64,000 nt of DNA, taken from positions 868,001-932,000 of the forward strand of contig NZ_JACYOF010000002.1 of assembly GCF_014932895.1 (NCBI RefSeq), written 5' to 3'. The notes under the pieces were generated by a model that ran no database searches, had not been told where the DNA came from, and was given only the letters and a program-made list of their open reading frames with translations. Each line of letters starts with the position of its first letter. The first letter of the stretch is position 1. This DNA is from Bacillus thuringiensis (lineage in GTDB: Bacteria; Bacillota; Bacilli; Bacillales; Bacillaceae_G). The position numbers were made by a program, and so were the translations under genes. This document shows positions 37,148 through 45,670 of this stretch, one piece after another.

Positions 37148-37831
37148 TTACAATTTCTCCGCTTCAATGACATATTGAAATACAACTGTTTCAGCCATAA
37201 ACCCACTTCCGATGTTATATTTTTTACAAATCTCACTTAAATCTTCAATAATTGGAAGATAGCTGTCATGGTCAACATATACACGATCCACATTCTTAAT
37301 ATTAAAACCTGAATTAAAAAACAAACGCAACATTTCGTTAAATGTAAAAAAGCGAATATGCGTTTTATCCATTAAACCATAGTCTGTATACGTCCAATTC
37401 CCAGCAATTAAAGACGTTAATACTGAAATGTGAGCGACATTCGGTATACTCGTTAAAATGACACCACCCTGCTTTAAATATGGTTTTACTTTTTCCAAAA
37501 CCGCCCATGGATCAAATAAGTGCTCTAATACATCTCCAAAAACGATACAATCAAATTGTTCCGGCTTATATGGTAACTCCATCGTTTCAATATTACCTTG
37601 AAGGACGTGATCAAGCCTTTCACTCGCTTTTTGTGCAGCATTTGGAAAAGCTTCAATCCCTGAGACACGTATTCCCTTTGCTTTTATTATTGCTCCTAAA
37701 CTACCTTCAGCACACCCAATATCAAGTACTTCTTTCCACTCATCTTTTATATGTTTTAATAATTTAGGATTTGCACCACCATAATAAAAATCAGGCTTTT
37801 CTTGATATAAAGAAGATTCTTCTTTACTCAT
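37148..37831 (-). CDS. SAM-dependent methyltransferase of the glycan operon
   Basis: A 227-residue class I methyltransferase: VLDIGCAEGSLG (motif I), SGIEAFPNAA, FDCIVFGDVLEHLFDPWAVLEKVKPYLKQGG and a C-terminal part with FNEMLRLFFNSGF. ATG 37831 has AAGGAGG 8 bases before it; the longer frame to 37873 lacks a site. First gene of an apparent operon methyltransferase-GT-GT-rmlACBD, so it probably methylates a sugar such as rhamnose during glycan assembly. Confidence 0.82.
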   Translation of the reverse strand: MSKEESSLYQEKPDFYYGGANPKLLKHIKDEWKEVLDIGCAEGSLGAIIKAKGIRVSGIEAFPNAAQKASERLDHVLQGNIETMELPYKPEQFDCIVFGDVLEHLFDPWAVLEKVKPYLKQGGVILTSIPNVAHISVLTSLIAGNWTYTDYGLMDKTHIRFFTFNEMLRLFFNSGFNIKNVDRVYVDHDSYLPIIEDLSEICKKYNIGSGFMAETVVFQYVIEAEKL

Positions 37832-38417
37832 TGAGCTTCCCTCCTTACCCATACTGAATTTTGTATATAACAAATTACAATACGATGCATAACATTCACC
37901 CCTTCTAAACTATGTCTCTCTTTGTCTTCCATGTTGTTTTCTCTATTATGAAAAAATCGCTGTTCAACTCGATTATTATATTTACTATTAATAGTAAAAA
38001 CACAATATTGTTTCAATCAATGAGGAAAACTTGAAAGTAGAATAGTAACAAACATATTGACTAGAAATGTTTTATGTAAATCATGAAGAGTCATATGCGT
38101 TGTCAAAGCAACTTGTTTAGCAATCCGTACTACTTCCTGATTCTCTTCAACGTCTTTCTTAATTTCTTAATTACAGCCGCGAGGAAACCCTACATTCATT
38201 CATAACTCCCTTATTTTGTAGATTTTCTCACACTATTCGTACACTCTTTTGTATAATTGATTGTGAGTTAAAATAATAATAATCATTGACACACAGGTCC
38301 TGACTCTCGCATATTATAATGCGTGCTTATAGTATTATAGTTTGGCAAGACGTGTTCTATAACCAAAATTTCAAATTCTACCTTTTCCTGCCCATCCCCT
38401 TGCGCAATTACGTACTC
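37832..38417. other. Non-coding stretch with a decayed small reading frame
   Basis: Between the glycan operon and the next glycosyltransferase. On the minus strand 38017-38199 reads as a 60-codon frame with one internal TAA (38167-38169); after the stop it continues EENQEVVRIAKQVALTTHMTLHDLHKTF, which looks protein-like. The rest is AT-rich; TTGACA at 38284 and TATAAT downstream are too far apart (23 bp) to be called a promoter. Confidence 0.4.
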
Positions 38418-39503
38418 TCATTCTTTTTGAAACAAATTTCTAAAATATTTACGGTTGTATTCAATAGCAGCATCATTCGGCACATATGCTGCTGCCAACT
38501 CATTGTAATAATAAGCCTTTTCATGCTCTCCAATACGGCTATAGCATATGCACATTTGCAAATATGGAATCCACGTATAACTTGCAGGACTATGGAAAGG
38601 TGAATCTGTTGGTACCGGAACTTCCGTTGCTAATTTATACCAAAAGATTGCTTCATTATATCTTTGTAGCTCCCTATATATATTTCCTAAGCGTGTACAA
38701 ACTTCTCCTCTTGGAATATCATATAAAAAAGACTTTACACACGCTTCAATTGCCTTTTCCCACTCTGCAAGTTGGACGTAACAATCTCCTAATTTGCCAC
38801 AAGCATAAATGTTATCTTCTTTCCAACCCTTTCCATCTTCTAAAAACATTTCGTATAAAGGAATGGCTTCACGATACTTTTGGTGATCTGTACATTCATT
38901 CGCATAATAAAAAATATCTCTTGGCGTTAATTCTTCTCCGTTCTTCATTGTATTTTGAAAAATTTTAAAATTTCGATCCGTCGGCTTCTTTTCTTTTCTA
39001 TGTGTAATTGCCACATCACTCTTGAAAATCTCTCCAGATACAGCTAAATATTCATGCACTTTGCCAAACCACTGAAATTGTCTTTCTCGTTTCACAAGCC
39101 GGTGACGTCTTGAAGCATATAAAGGTTTGCCGTTCGAATCCATAACAAGATGATAAGGCATCGATACCGCATCGACCGTTTCCTCTAGCTCTCGTTTTAA
39201 TATTTTAAATTCCTCTTGTGCCTCTTCCGTCAAAACATCGTCAGCATCCATCCAAAAGATATACTCTTGCGTAGCCTTAGAGAATGAAAAATTTCTAGCC
39301 GCCGCAAAGTCATCAATCCACTGAAATTCATATATATCGGATGTGTAGTCTGCTACAATTTCTTTCGTTCGATCTATCGATCCTGTATCAACAATGATGA
39401 TTTCATCTACAAGTTGCTGAACAGATGCCAAACATCTTCCAATCGTGAGTTCTTCATCTCGAACAATCATACATAAACTAATTGTAATCTCCTTTTCTCT
39501 CAC
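38418..39503 (-). CDS. Glycosyltransferase family 2 with C-terminal TPR repeats
   Basis: A 361-residue protein. Residues 1-about 200 form a GT2 domain (ISLCMIVRDEELTIGRCLASV, IIIVDTGSIDRT, WMDADDVL with the DxD metal site, and GKVHEYL). Residues 205-350 are three to four TPR-like helices (AIPLYEMFLEDGKGW, LGDCYVQLAEWEKAIEACVKS, RLGNIYRELQRYNEAIFWYKLA). The form resembles protein O-glycosyltransferases and is placed divergently right beside bclA, so it may start the BclA O-glycan (inference). GTG 39503 is the start, with GAGGGTG upstream; a TTG at 39527 lacks one. Confidence 0.85.
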   Translation of the reverse strand: MREKEITISLCMIVRDEELTIGRCLASVQQLVDEIIIVDTGSIDRTKEIVADYTSDIYEFQWIDDFAAARNFSFSKATQEYIFWMDADDVLTEEAQEEFKILKRELEETVDAVSMPYHLVMDSNGKPLYASRRHRLVKRERQFQWFGKVHEYLAVSGEIFKSDVAITHRKEKKPTDRNFKIFQNTMKNGEELTPRDIFYYANECTDHQKYREAIPLYEMFLEDGKGWKEDNIYACGKLGDCYVQLAEWEKAIEACVKSFLYDIPRGEVCTRLGNIYRELQRYNEAIFWYKLATEVPVPTDSPFHSPASYTWIPYLQMCICYSRIGEHEKAYYYNELAAAYVPNDAAIEYNRKYFRNLFQKE

Positions 39504-39672
39504 AGTTATCACCCTCTTCAAACTCAATCATATGTGGAAGAGCACAAAAACTTTCCAAAAAAATTGATAATGTTCAAGCTTTATATAATTCTTTTAAATA
39601 ATTCATATGTCCGTGTCATTTTCTTCGGGTTTTGCATCTACTATATAATGAAAGCTTTATGGAGGTGAATTT

Positions 39673-40413
39673 ATGTCAAACGAAAATTTTTCAAATGATT
39701 TAAACCCAGAAGAAGTTTTATCAGCTAGTGCGTTAGACCCTAATTTTGTAGGGCCTACATTACCACCAGTTCCGCCATTTACTCTTCCATCTGGACCGAC
39801 TGGACCAACTGGACCGACTGGACCGACTGGACCAACTGGACCAACTGGACCGACTGGACCGACTGGACCGACTAGCCCATCTGGAACAACTGGACCAACT
39901 GGACCGACTGGACCGACTGGACCGACTAGCCCATCTGGAACAACTGGACCAACTGGACCGACTGGACCGACTGGACCGACTGGACCAACTGGACCAAGTG
40001 GATTAGGACTTCCTGCAGGGTTGTATGCTTTCAACTCTGGTCTTGGTGTCACCCTTGGTGTTAACACACCAGTCTTATTTAACTCTATTTTAACAGGATC
40101 AACCACACAATTCGGTACAGCAATTACACAGCTAAACGCTGACTCCTTCTTTATTAGTGAAACTGGATTCTATAAAATCACAGTAATTGTATACACTTCA
40201 TTAATTAATTTGTTAGGTGGCCTTGAAATTACAGTAAATGGAGCCCCAGTTCCAGGAACTGGCGTAAGTCTTGCTGCAGTTGGAGCAACGATGGTCGTGC
40301 AAGCTATTACACCAATCGTAACACCAGCTATAATTGAAGTTATTTCTACTGGACTTGGATTATCGCTTGCTTTAGGTGTAAATGCATCCATCATTATTGA
40401 AAAAGTAGCATAA
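39673..40413 (+). CDS. bclA: Collagen-like exosporium nap glycoprotein BclA
   Basis: A 246-residue protein. Residues 20-40 hold the exosporium leader ([23 protein letters not shown]), residues 41-109 the collagen-like region of 23 triplets, mostly GPT, and residues 112-246 the trimerising C-terminal TNF/C1q-like domain ([14 protein letters not shown] to [10 protein letters not shown]). BclA trimers make the hair-like nap; the GPT threonines carry rhamnose/GalNAc-based glycans. Two triplets are SPS in place of GXY (residues 68-70 and 86-88). GGAGGTG precedes the ATG. Glycan genes flank it on both sides. Confidence 0.95.
   Translation: MSNENFSNDLNPEEVLSASALDPNFVGPTLPPVPPFTLPSGPTGPTGPTGPTGPTGPTGPTGPTGPTSPSGTTGPTGPTGPTGPTSPSGTTGPTGPTGPTGPTGPTGPSGLGLPAGLYAFNSGLGVTLGVNTPVLFNSILTGSTTQFGTAITQLNADSFFISETGFYKITVIVYTSLINLLGGLEITVNGAPVPGTGVSLAAVGATMVVQAITPIVTPAIIEVISTGLGLSLALGVNASIIIEKVA
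39793..39999 (+). repeat. BclA collagen-like triplet repeat tract
   Basis: 23 nine-base units, mainly GGACCGACT or GGACCAACT (Gly-Pro-Thr). A larger unit of 18 residues, ending GPT-SPS-GTT, is present twice. Such tracts vary in length among strains by slippage or recombination. Confidence 0.95.
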
Positions 40414-40423
40414 CCTGCTTTAT

Positions 40424-40462
40424 TGGCAGTAAAACTTTTCTAAGTTTTACTGCCTTTTGTAT
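40424..40462 (+). terminator. Terminator of bclA
   Basis: Perfect stem GGCAGTAAAACTT / AAGTTTTACTGCC, loop TTCT, followed by TTTTG. Confidence 0.9.
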
Positions 40463-40536
40463 AGGTTTTTCATTCATGAATTCAACTTTTTTCACATACT
40501 CATACTATTGTATGGATTTTCTTGGGAGGGACCCTT

Positions 40537-41382
40537 ATGCAAAATGAAACAGCTGTTCAGCTATACCTTGAATTATTGAAGAAAACAATTTTATTTGAAA
40601 TTTGGTTAGAGTACGAAGCATATTTACCAGCATCATTACACATTACAAACGATTTACATTACGACCCTATTACCGTTCCTGTTCCACTGTTCTTTAAACA
40701 ATACGCTGAGGCACACAATTTAAAAATTGTTAAATCTCATATTTTAAAAGAAGAACGAAAAGATGGAAACGATTGGCCACGAGCTGCCCATAGTATGATT
40801 GGTCGCAGTCGCATGAATCAACTTCAGCAAGCAATGGAAACTGTTGTACGTGAAAATATAGAAGGGGACTTTATTGAGACCGGTGTATGGCGTGGCGGTT
40901 CCTGTATTTTCATGCGTGGATTTTTAAAAGCTCATAATATAACAGATCGAACTGTATGGGTTGCCGATTCATTCGAAGGACTTCCTGCTCCAAACGTTGA
41001 AGCATATCCAAAAGATTTTGGTGACTATTTACATACATTTGATTATTTACGTGTTTCATTAGAACAAGTTCAACAAAACTTTGAAAAATATGATTTACTT
41101 GACGACCAAGTACAATTTCTTAAAGGATGGTTTAAAGATACATTGCCTACAGCACCCGTTGAAAAATTAGCCATCGCTCGCCTTGATGGGGATATGTACG
41201 AATCGACAATGGATGGATTAGTTAACTTATATGACAAAGTTTCAAAAGGCGGTTATATTATCATTGATGATTACGGCTTACCGGTATGCGCAGAAGCTGT
41301 AACGGATTTTCGAAAACAAAGAGGGATTGAAACACCTATTACAACAATTGATCAATTTGGGGTCTATTGGCGTAAAGAATAA
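40537..41382 (+). CDS. TylF/MycF-type sugar O-methyltransferase
   Basis: A 281-residue protein like macrocin O-methyltransferase (TylF): GDFIETGVWRGGSCIFMRGFL binds SAM, VWVADSFEGLP, LDGDMYESTMDGLVNLYDKVSKGGYIIIDDYG carries the Asp residues for the metal. Family members methylate deoxysugar hydroxyls, so O-methyl-rhamnose on BclA is a fair prediction. ATG 40537 has GGGAGG 7 bases upstream. Directly downstream of the bclA terminator. Confidence 0.88.
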   Translation: MQNETAVQLYLELLKKTILFEIWLEYEAYLPASLHITNDLHYDPITVPVPLFFKQYAEAHNLKIVKSHILKEERKDGNDWPRAAHSMIGRSRMNQLQQAMETVVRENIEGDFIETGVWRGGSCIFMRGFLKAHNITDRTVWVADSFEGLPAPNVEAYPKDFGDYLHTFDYLRVSLEQVQQNFEKYDLLDDQVQFLKGWFKDTLPTAPVEKLAIARLDGDMYESTMDGLVNLYDKVSKGGYIIIDDYGLPVCAEAVTDFRKQRGIETPITTIDQFGVYWRKE

Positions 41383-41472
41383 ACATGCTTTTTTCCTTTA
41401 TATGAGCATAAACTCGCATTCATCGGTAGATTATTGTGAGAGATACCAATCGAGCTTTTCAAGATACTTCAC

Positions 41473-41514
41473 CTCCCCCTATTATTTTTCATCTAAATAG
41501 AAAAATGCAGGGGG
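41473..41514. other. Imperfect hairpin upstream of a methyltransferase gene
   Basis: CCCCCT..ATTTTTC / GAAAAAT..AGGGGG with a 9-base loop, in the 179-bp gap between two methyltransferase genes, 48 bp before the next start. It may be a terminator for the upstream gene or a leader structure. Confidence 0.45.
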
Positions 41515-41561
41515 GGAAATTTTCGAGCTTACAAACGAAATATGTATAGGAGAGTGCATAT

Positions 41562-42344
41562 ATGGATCAAAATTTAAGTAATCAAAATGCAGAGTTGCTA
41601 CCACCTCCTGAACTCGTTCACTATGTCGGGGGAAATTTTCGCGAAGTTGGCGAAGAATTCCTTCGCCATTTTATTGAAATTGGGAATTTAAAACGCAATG
41701 AGCATGTATTAGATGTTGGATGCGGTGTTGGTAGAATAGCTGTTCCACTAACAACATACTTAAATAAACAAGGTGGTTATCATGGGTTCGATATTTTTCA
41801 GAAGGCCATTTCCTGGTGTCAAACTCATATTTCTCCAAAATATAGTAATTTTCATTTCCAACATGCGAATATACGTAATCAATTTTACAACCCAAAAGGA
41901 ACGATTACTGCATCTCAATTCCGTTTCCCATATGAAGACGAAACATTCGATTTTGTTTTTTTAACTTCCGTATTTACTCATTTACTGCCAGTAGAAATGG
42001 AGCATTATTTTTCTGAAGTTTTACGTGTTATGAAAAATAATGGAAGATGCTTCGTTACTTTTTTCCTTGTCAATCCAGAATCCATATACTATCTCAATGC
42101 CGGACTAAGTACACTCCCTTTTCGACATAACATCGGTGATTGTTACGTCGTAAATAAAGATATGCCTGAGTTTGCAGTCGCATACCCTGAAGAGTTGCTT
42201 CGTAATTTATTCATAAAACATAATACAGAGATTATAGAACCTATTCATTTCGGCTCTTGGTGCGGACGAACAAAATTAACAAGCTATCAAGATATAATGA
42301 TACTTCAAAAGAAAAAAAATAAAGCGGACTTTTCATCGTTATGA
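41562..42344 (+). CDS. Class I SAM-dependent methyltransferase (BclA locus)
   Basis: A 260-residue methyltransferase with VLDVGCGVGRIAVPLT as motif I, YHGFDIFQKAI, FPYEDETFDFVFLTSVFTHLLPVEMEHYFSEVLRVMKNNG and a C-terminal lid region. AGGAGAG precedes the ATG. The stop overlaps the start of the following glycosyltransferase (ATGA), so both act together, probably in exosporium glycan modification. Confidence 0.85.
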   Translation: MDQNLSNQNAELLPPPELVHYVGGNFREVGEEFLRHFIEIGNLKRNEHVLDVGCGVGRIAVPLTTYLNKQGGYHGFDIFQKAISWCQTHISPKYSNFHFQHANIRNQFYNPKGTITASQFRFPYEDETFDFVFLTSVFTHLLPVEMEHYFSEVLRVMKNNGRCFVTFFLVNPESIYYLNAGLSTLPFRHNIGDCYVVNKDMPEFAVAYPEELLRNLFIKHNTEIIEPIHFGSWCGRTKLTSYQDIMILQKKKNKADFSSL

Positions 42345-43276
42345 ATTCATCAACACACACGCCACTTGTTTCCATTTTAATTCCAACTTTCAATCGTCCA
42401 CATTATTTTCAAATCGCATTAGAAAGTGCTCTCGCTCAAACATACTCAAACATAGAAATTATTATTGGTGATGATAGTACAAACGATGAAACAGAAACAT
42501 TATTACGTACACAATACTTACCAAACTACGATCATATCACTTACATTCGCAACACATCTACATTAGGACAGTTTCATAATGACCTTATGTTATTAGAACG
42601 TGCAAATGGTATATACGTAAACTATTTAATGGATGATGATCTCTTCCATCATGAAAAAATAGAAAAAATGATGGTCTATTTTCAGCAAAATGTAGAAAAT
42701 GAAATTGTACTTGTTACTTCCTACCGGAAACGGATCAATGAAGAAGGAACGATCATAGCAGATGCTCCCCCTACAGTTCAACTTTTTCAAACAGATACAA
42801 TAATCGATGGCATACAACTCGGAAATACGATGTTGCAAACAAGCACAAATGTAATCGGGGAACCTACAACCGTATTATTTAATAAATTATTCTTAACTGA
42901 AAAATTTGGCACATTACATAACAGAACATATAATTGTTCTGTTGATATGGCTTCATGGGTGCATTTACTATCAAAAGGAAAAGCAGTATATATTGCCGAA
43001 CCACTCAGCAGTTTTCGTTATCACAGCGGTCAGCAACTTCATCAAAAATTGTTAGAAGGAACAGAAGATTTCACTCATCTCATTCTTACTGCACGAAAGT
43101 ACGGTTTTTTACAAAAACGTGAAGATTACCTCTCTGGAATACGTTGTGCCTTGCATTGGATTACCGGGTCACTTCAATACTACAAGGCTAACCCAGACTT
43201 AGCAAAAGATGCACATCCTCGGCTGCTTTATTGCCTTCAATCCATTCAAAATGAATTACAGATTCATACTCCTTAG
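42341..43276 (+). CDS. Glycosyltransferase family 2 (BclA locus)
   Basis: A 311-residue GT-A enzyme: VSILIPTFNRPHYFQIALESALAQTYSNIEIIIGDDST at the N-terminus, YLMDDDLFHHEKIEKM with the DDD metal site, and a C-terminal helical part. It has no membrane segment. Translationally coupled to the methyltransferase before it. The acceptor is probably the BclA glycan; the donor sugar is unknown. Confidence 0.88.
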   Translation: MNSSTHTPLVSILIPTFNRPHYFQIALESALAQTYSNIEIIIGDDSTNDETETLLRTQYLPNYDHITYIRNTSTLGQFHNDLMLLERANGIYVNYLMDDDLFHHEKIEKMMVYFQQNVENEIVLVTSYRKRINEEGTIIADAPPTVQLFQTDTIIDGIQLGNTMLQTSTNVIGEPTTVLFNKLFLTEKFGTLHNRTYNCSVDMASWVHLLSKGKAVYIAEPLSSFRYHSGQQLHQKLLEGTEDFTHLILTARKYGFLQKREDYLSGIRCALHWITGSLQYYKANPDLAKDAHPRLLYCLQSIQNELQIHTP

Positions 43277-43278
43277 TA

Positions 43279-43312
43279 GCAAGGTTGAAGCAATTTCAAC
43301 CTTGCTTTTTGC
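43279..43312 (+). terminator. Terminator of the methyltransferase-glycosyltransferase pair
   Basis: Stem AGCAAGGTTGAA / TTCAACCTTGCT with T run. Confidence 0.9.
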
Positions 43313-43355
43313 CTAGCAAAATTCTTTCCAGTTTGTTATCTGACATAACCTATAA

Positions 43356-43447
43356 AGTGAAGGCTGTTACAGACTGGCTATCTTCCATCTAACTTATTTG
43401 CTTTCGCTGAATTTTGAGGTGGAAGTATTACTGTCCGCAAATAGCGA
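43356..43447 (+). repeat. Divergent bcr1-like repeat
   Basis: Starts AGTGAAGG after TATAA and ends before GATAA (43448-43452). Its right two thirds (CATCTAACTTATTTGC.. GAATTTTGAGGTGGAAGT.. TTACTGTCC) align with the right part of the copy at 22843-22988, with the left hairpin mostly missing (92 bp). Confidence 0.7.
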
Positions 43448-43535
43448 GATAATAAACGAAACAACTTAAAATCCGTTAATATGATAATAGTGTTTTATTT
43501 TTATTACACGAAGAGAATAGAAAGGACTACGTACG

Positions 43536-44696
43536 GTGAAAGACAAAAATTCTCAATATCAAATAGATTACATATTGATACTGATTTTACTTACAATTGG
43601 GACTGTTAGTTGTTTTGCTATTGCAAGCGCGCAACCTTCTTTACCACCATTTTTACAAAATATAAATTTTGTACTCAAACAAATCCAATGGTATATCATT
43701 GGATTTATCGCGATTGGCGCTATTATGATTATCGATTTTGATCGTTATAAACAAATAGCTTGGTATTTGTACATCTTTGCAATTTTACTTCTCATTGGAC
43801 TGGAACTTAAAGTTCCAGGTGCTGTCACGATTAAAGGTGCTACCGCTTGGTACAGGCTACCAGGTCTAGGAAATTTCCAGCCTTCTGAGATTATGAAATT
43901 ATTTTTAATTATTGTCGTTGGACGAATTATTGCAAATCACAATGAAAAATATCCTTTTCGCTCGCCGCGTGAAGATTTGCTTTTACTCGGGAAAATTTTT
44001 GGTGCTAGTTTGCCACCATTACTTCTTATTGCGAAAGAACCAGACTTAGGGAATACAATGGTTATTTCCGCGATGCTCGCAGCAATGATTTTAGTTTCAG
44101 GCATACGTTGGCACTTTATTTTCGGGCTAACTTCTCTCGTTGTCGTCATCGGCTCTATGCTAACTTATATTTATTTTGCACATACAACGTTCTTTAAAGG
44201 GCACATTCTAAAAGAATATCAATTAAACCGTTTCTACGGTTGGCTAGCACCTTATGAATATGACGCTCAAGGATTCCAATTAAGACAAGCAGTTTTAGCT
44301 ACGGGATCAGGAGAGATGCAAGGAAAAGGCTGGGAGAATGGACAAGTATATTTCCCGGAACCACACACAGATTTTATTTTCACAAATGTTGCTGAACAGT
44401 TCGGTTTTTTAGGAGCAAGTGTCATCATTTCACTTTTTTTCTTACTTATTTACCGCATGATTCATATCGCTTTAGAAAGCAATGAACCTTTCGGTAGTTA
44501 TATTTGTGCTGGTACAATCGGAATGTTCACTTTCCAAGTATTCCAAAATATCGGGATGACAATCGGTTTACTCCCTATTACAGGAATAACGTTACCTCTT
44601 ATGAGCTATGGCGGGAGTTCACTGCTCACATATATGATTGCCATTGGATTTATTTTAAACGTACGATCTCGGACGAAAACATTTATGTTCAAATAA
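43536..44696 (+). CDS. SEDS family peptidoglycan polymerase (FtsW/RodA/SpoVE type)
   Basis: A 386-residue protein with about ten membrane helices. Family landmarks: [60 protein letters not shown] (with the catalytic Asp motif) and [15 protein letters not shown]. Such proteins polymerise lipid II. Its start is GTG 43536 with AAAGGAC 8 bases upstream. It has no partner class B PBP nearby, so its role (elongation, spore cortex, or other) is unknown. Confidence 0.88.
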   Translation: MKDKNSQYQIDYILILILLTIGTVSCFAIASAQPSLPPFLQNINFVLKQIQWYIIGFIAIGAIMIIDFDRYKQIAWYLYIFAILLLIGLELKVPGAVTIKGATAWYRLPGLGNFQPSEIMKLFLIIVVGRIIANHNEKYPFRSPREDLLLLGKIFGASLPPLLLIAKEPDLGNTMVISAMLAAMILVSGIRWHFIFGLTSLVVVIGSMLTYIYFAHTTFFKGHILKEYQLNRFYGWLAPYEYDAQGFQLRQAVLATGSGEMQGKGWENGQVYFPEPHTDFIFTNVAEQFGFLGASVIISLFFLLIYRMIHIALESNEPFGSYICAGTIGMFTFQVFQNIGMTIGLLPITGITLPLMSYGGSSLLTYMIAIGFILNVRSRTKTFMFK

Positions 44697-44775
44697 ACCA
44701 TATCAAGCCCGGTATGTTTTTTTCCATGTCCATTTTAGATATACTAATGAAAAAATGAGCTGGAGGTTAAAAAAA

Positions 44776-45516
44776 ATGAAATACGACATTATCGGTGATA
44801 TTCATGGATGCTTCCAAGAATTTCAAGATTTAACAACGAAACTAGGGTATAGCTGGGATAGTGGTCTCCCAATTCATAACGCAAAACGAAAGCTTGCATT
44901 CGTTGGTGATATTACAGACCGAGGTCCTCATTCATTACGTATGATTGAAATTGTATGGGAGCTCGTAATAAATAGAAAAGATGCTTATTATGCTCCAGGG
45001 AATCACTGTAATAAACTGTATCGTTTTTTCCTTGGGCGTAATGTTACAATCGCTCATGGGCTCGAAACGACTGTTGCTGAGTATGAAGCGTTGCCTTCTA
45101 ATAAACAACACATCATAAAAGAAAAGTTCATTACTCTTTACGAGCAGTCCCCGCTGTACCACATACTAGATGAAAAAAAATTAATCGTATGCCACGCTGG
45201 TATTCGTCAAGATTACATAGGAAGAAATGATAAAAAGGTACAGACATTTGTATTATATGGTGATATTACAGGAGAAAAGCATCCTGACGGCTCACCTGTC
45301 CGCCGTGATTGGGCAAAAGATTATAAAGGTGATGCGTGGATTGTATACGGGCATACACCTGTAAATGAGCCGCGTTTTGTAAATCATACAGTTAATATTG
45401 ATACCGGTGCTGTATTTGGTGGTAAACTAACTGGACTACGTTACCCTGAGATGGAGACCATTTCTGTTCCTTCTTCCCTACCTTTTATCCCTGAAAAGTT
45501 CCGTCCAATTTCATAA
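44776..45516 (+). CDS. prpE: Metallophosphatase PrpE (dinucleoside tetraphosphatase)
   Basis: A 246-residue calcineurin-like phosphoesterase with [17 protein letters not shown] and VCHAGI metal-binding motifs and YGHTPV near the C-terminus. B. subtilis PrpE (YjbP, 244 residues) cleaves Ap4A asymmetrically and affects spore germination. ATG 44776 has TGGAGG upstream; the longer frame from 44755 starts inside that region. Confidence 0.9.
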   Translation: MKYDIIGDIHGCFQEFQDLTTKLGYSWDSGLPIHNAKRKLAFVGDITDRGPHSLRMIEIVWELVINRKDAYYAPGNHCNKLYRFFLGRNVTIAHGLETTVAEYEALPSNKQHIIKEKFITLYEQSPLYHILDEKKLIVCHAGIRQDYIGRNDKKVQTFVLYGDITGEKHPDGSPVRRDWAKDYKGDAWIVYGHTPVNEPRFVNHTVNIDTGAVFGGKLTGLRYPEMETISVPSSLPFIPEKFRPIS

Positions 45517-45600
45517 ATACCCCTACTTGGTACATTTCACGATTTGCAGGGGATCAAGTTGTTTTCTAGGCGGGTTCCACACTAAAACTAAATAAAACAA

Positions 45601-45637
45601 TTAAAAAAAGATGCAATAAAGTGCATCTTTTTTTAAT
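45601..45637 (+). terminator. Terminator of prpE
   Basis: Stem AAAAAAAGATGCA / TGCATCTTTTTTT with loop ATAAAG. Confidence 0.85.
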
Positions 45638-45670
45638 TGCGCAGCATATACTGTCGCAGGAGGTGACGGA

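Noticed and set aside
38284-38320. TTGACA and TATAAT as a promoter upstream of the GT2-TPR gene region
   Set aside because: The spacer is 23 bp, too long, and the direction leads into no gene.
39793-39999. Short regularly repeated DNA that could be taken for a CRISPR array
   Set aside because: The units are 9 bases with no unique spacers and encode the collagen-like region.
39657-40106. Minus-strand open frame rich in Val-Gly-Pro triplets opposite bclA
   Set aside because: It is the mirror of the BclA GPT repeat; repeat codons have no stops in the opposite frame. No ribosome site, and the plus-strand protein is well known.
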